Below, one piece after another: positions 62,844-64,000 of a DNA stretch of 64,000 nt. Each line of letters begins with the position of its first letter. The first letter of the stretch is position 1. The notes beneath the pieces are model-generated. The model made no database searches, was not told the origin of the DNA, and was given only the letters and a program-made list of their open reading frames with translations. The position numbers and the translations under genes are program-made. The stretch spans positions 62,001-126,000 of the forward strand of contig CAVQJI010000042.1 in NCBI GenBank assembly GCA_963712715.1, read 5' to 3'. The stretch comes from JAFEDN01 sp963712715. Lineage in GTDB: Bacteria > Pseudomonadota > Gammaproteobacteria > Coxiellales > Coxiellaceae.

Positions 62844-64000
62844 ATGTCAAGAACCGGTGATGGTCCCAAATCGGCAAGTACAACTTCACAAATACTCGAA
62901 AAAAAGCGAAATCCGGAAGAAAACGCTAACCGCCTTTACAGACAGGATCCATTTTTTTGTGAAGCGGTCATGAATGCTGAAATTAGCAGCAGTGATTTAA
63001 GAGGTAATCTTGAGCCAATAGACGCGATTATTCGTGATCTCCCCGAGAAAGAAGTTAAGGCATTTCAGGAAAAAGTTAAAAATATTCGCGATCAAAAGCA
63101 GTTGGGTAGTGATCTTGAGACAATCGTGTCTGCTGAATTTAAAAAACTGTCATCGATAACAAGCCTGACTCCGCAGCAAATTGAATTCAAAATTAAGAAT
63201 TATTGGAGGCTTGCCGACGTTGTTATGAGGCAAGACGTCGATTTTAAGATTGAAAGTCAAGGCCGGGGTTCTTATCTGTCACTGAAAAAATTAGTCCTGG
63301 AAATTCGCCAAAAAATTAAAGCTGGGATGGATGATGATAAAATTATTCTGGAATTAAAACTTCAGCCCGGCCACCAAAATTTAATAGAAGCGGTGAGGGA
63401 AGACTATACTCGCTTTGTAAACGAACAGGATGAAAAAAAGATACAGGGACAATGGGATACATTGGTTACCCAGACAAAGGATTCGCTTCCAAGGACTGTC
63501 ATTACACAACTATCCGGCATGATCCAATTGCTTTCAGAGAATAATAAAACCGTCATCGATGAGAAATATCATCCCGCGGACATAAGATTCATTGTCAATG
63601 ATTGCAAAGCAGATCAAACCTTGCTGTCAAAATATACCCAGGAATTTAAACGCCTGGATGACCAGTTGAAATCCGGAAACATTAAGACGATATTGGGTGT
63701 CCTTGATGGAACGTGTGTCCAGGACATTACTGAAAAATATTTAAAATTTTATACCGAAAGGCATTTCAGGGCTAACAAAATAGATTACCCGAGGGACCGT
63801 GCACAACGTCAGAAGATCAGTGAAAAAATTGAAGCCGGTCAGACTGACGATCAAATATTGCAGGAATTAATGAATGAACATTATTCTTTGACGGTCGTTT
63901 CCACACCAGATGCTTTGGACTTCAAAGCACTCAATACCATTCGTCAGAAATTCAATAACCCGGTTTTAGCCAGAGATCAAAAAGGGCAAGTTTCTATTTG
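62844..64000 (+). CDS. Hypothetical protein, cut by window end
   Basis: At least 385 residues in an open frame from ATG 62844, with AAGGAG eight bases upstream; the 3' end is outside. No known domain recognised; soluble, helical, charged. Two segments resemble each other: VLEIRQKIKAGMDDDKIILELK (about residues 152-173) and QKISEKIEAGQTDDQILQELMN (about 323-344), sharing I.AG..DD.I..EL, so it may be built of degenerate helical repeats. Begins MSRTGDGPKSASTTSQILEK, without a signal peptide. Resembles intracellular-bacterium effector-like proteins in style, but no evidence for that. Confidence 0.65.
   Translation, partial: MSRTGDGPKSASTTSQILEKKRNPEENANRLYRQDPFFCEAVMNAEISSSDLRGNLEPIDAIIRDLPEKEVKAFQEKVKNIRDQKQLGSDLETIVSAEFKKLSSITSLTPQQIEFKIKNYWRLADVVMRQDVDFKIESQGRGSYLSLKKLVLEIRQKIKAGMDDDKIILELKLQPGHQNLIEAVREDYTRFVNEQDEKKIQGQWDTLVTQTKDSLPRTVITQLSGMIQLLSENNKTVIDEKYHPADIRFIVNDCKADQTLLSKYTQEFKRLDDQLKSGNIKTILGVLDGTCVQDITEKYLKFYTERHFRANKIDYPRDRAQRQKISEKIEAGQTDDQILQELMNEHYSLTVVSTPDALDFKALNTIRQKFNNPVLARDQKGQVSI

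Noticed and set aside
1..64000. tRNA genes, rRNA genes, CRISPR arrays, insertion sequences with transposase
   Set aside because: The intergenic gaps were read on both strands; no cloverleaf, spaced direct repeats or transposase gene could be supported.

Overview
The window looks like chromosome of a gammaproteobacterium, most likely a member of Legionellales (Legionella/Coxiella/Aquicella type, host-associated). This rests on family content and gene order, not a database search: a dnaA-dnaN-recF set with gyrB nearby, pilMNOQ divergent from ponA, a Kdo hydroxylase, heptosyltransferase I, an M16 peptidase pair, metK-ahcY, a Trb-type type IV secretion locus and several large coiled-coil or acidic-tailed proteins that resemble secreted effectors.

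Layout. 1-2135: leftward queC-purE-purK operon with 4-base overlaps. 2227-5520: a small ORF and a long coiled-coil gene broken by two single-base shifts. 5559-8032: gyrB, also with two shifts. 8140-11690: a rightward block of two tandem DUF29 genes and a thiZXY-like ABC importer, which separates gyrB from recF-dnaN-dnaA (11930-15565, leftward). 15567-17732: a hairpin element at the dnaA start, an AT-rich possible origin region, a 29-residue membrane peptide, kdoO and a PepSY-like periplasmic protein. 17716-29726: a leftward array pilM-pilN-pilO-pilQ-traF-trbB-C-D-E-J-L-F-G-I, the structural core of a Trb/VirB secretion system behind a type IV pilus alignment/secretin operon. 30022-32418: ponA. 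33136-34867: an AT-rich HipA-kinase plus HIRAN-like pair, the kinase broken. 34964-40236: rsmD, two M16 peptidases and prlC. 40348-42251: RloA/RloB ATPase-nuclease-like pair. 42549-46118: trpS, ahcY, metK. 46171-49553: an 880-residue effector-like protein and a 209-residue unknown. 49486-55011: ubiA, an L,D-transpeptidase, two small proteins, an ArnT-like glycosyltransferase and waaC. 55266-55709: a TacA-type antitoxin whose toxin survives only as a tail. 56096-61289: a rightward type IVb-like pilus operon (ATPase, platform protein, three prepilins). 61330-64000: two unknown, effector-like proteins, the last cut by the window edge.

Two themes run through the window. First, it is full of small palindromic repeat families (at least six), several of which supply start regions, stop codons or coding sequence to the genes beside them (dnaA, recF, pilQ, the L,D-transpeptidase, arnT-like). 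Second, six genes (gyrB, the coiled-coil gene, trbE, hipA-like, rloB and the truncated toxin) are interrupted, five of them by single-base shifts, often in short homopolymers. Because gyrB is essential, some of these may be sequencing errors; others may be real decay of accessory genes. No tRNA, rRNA, CRISPR array, transposase, integrase, relaxase or coupling protein was seen.
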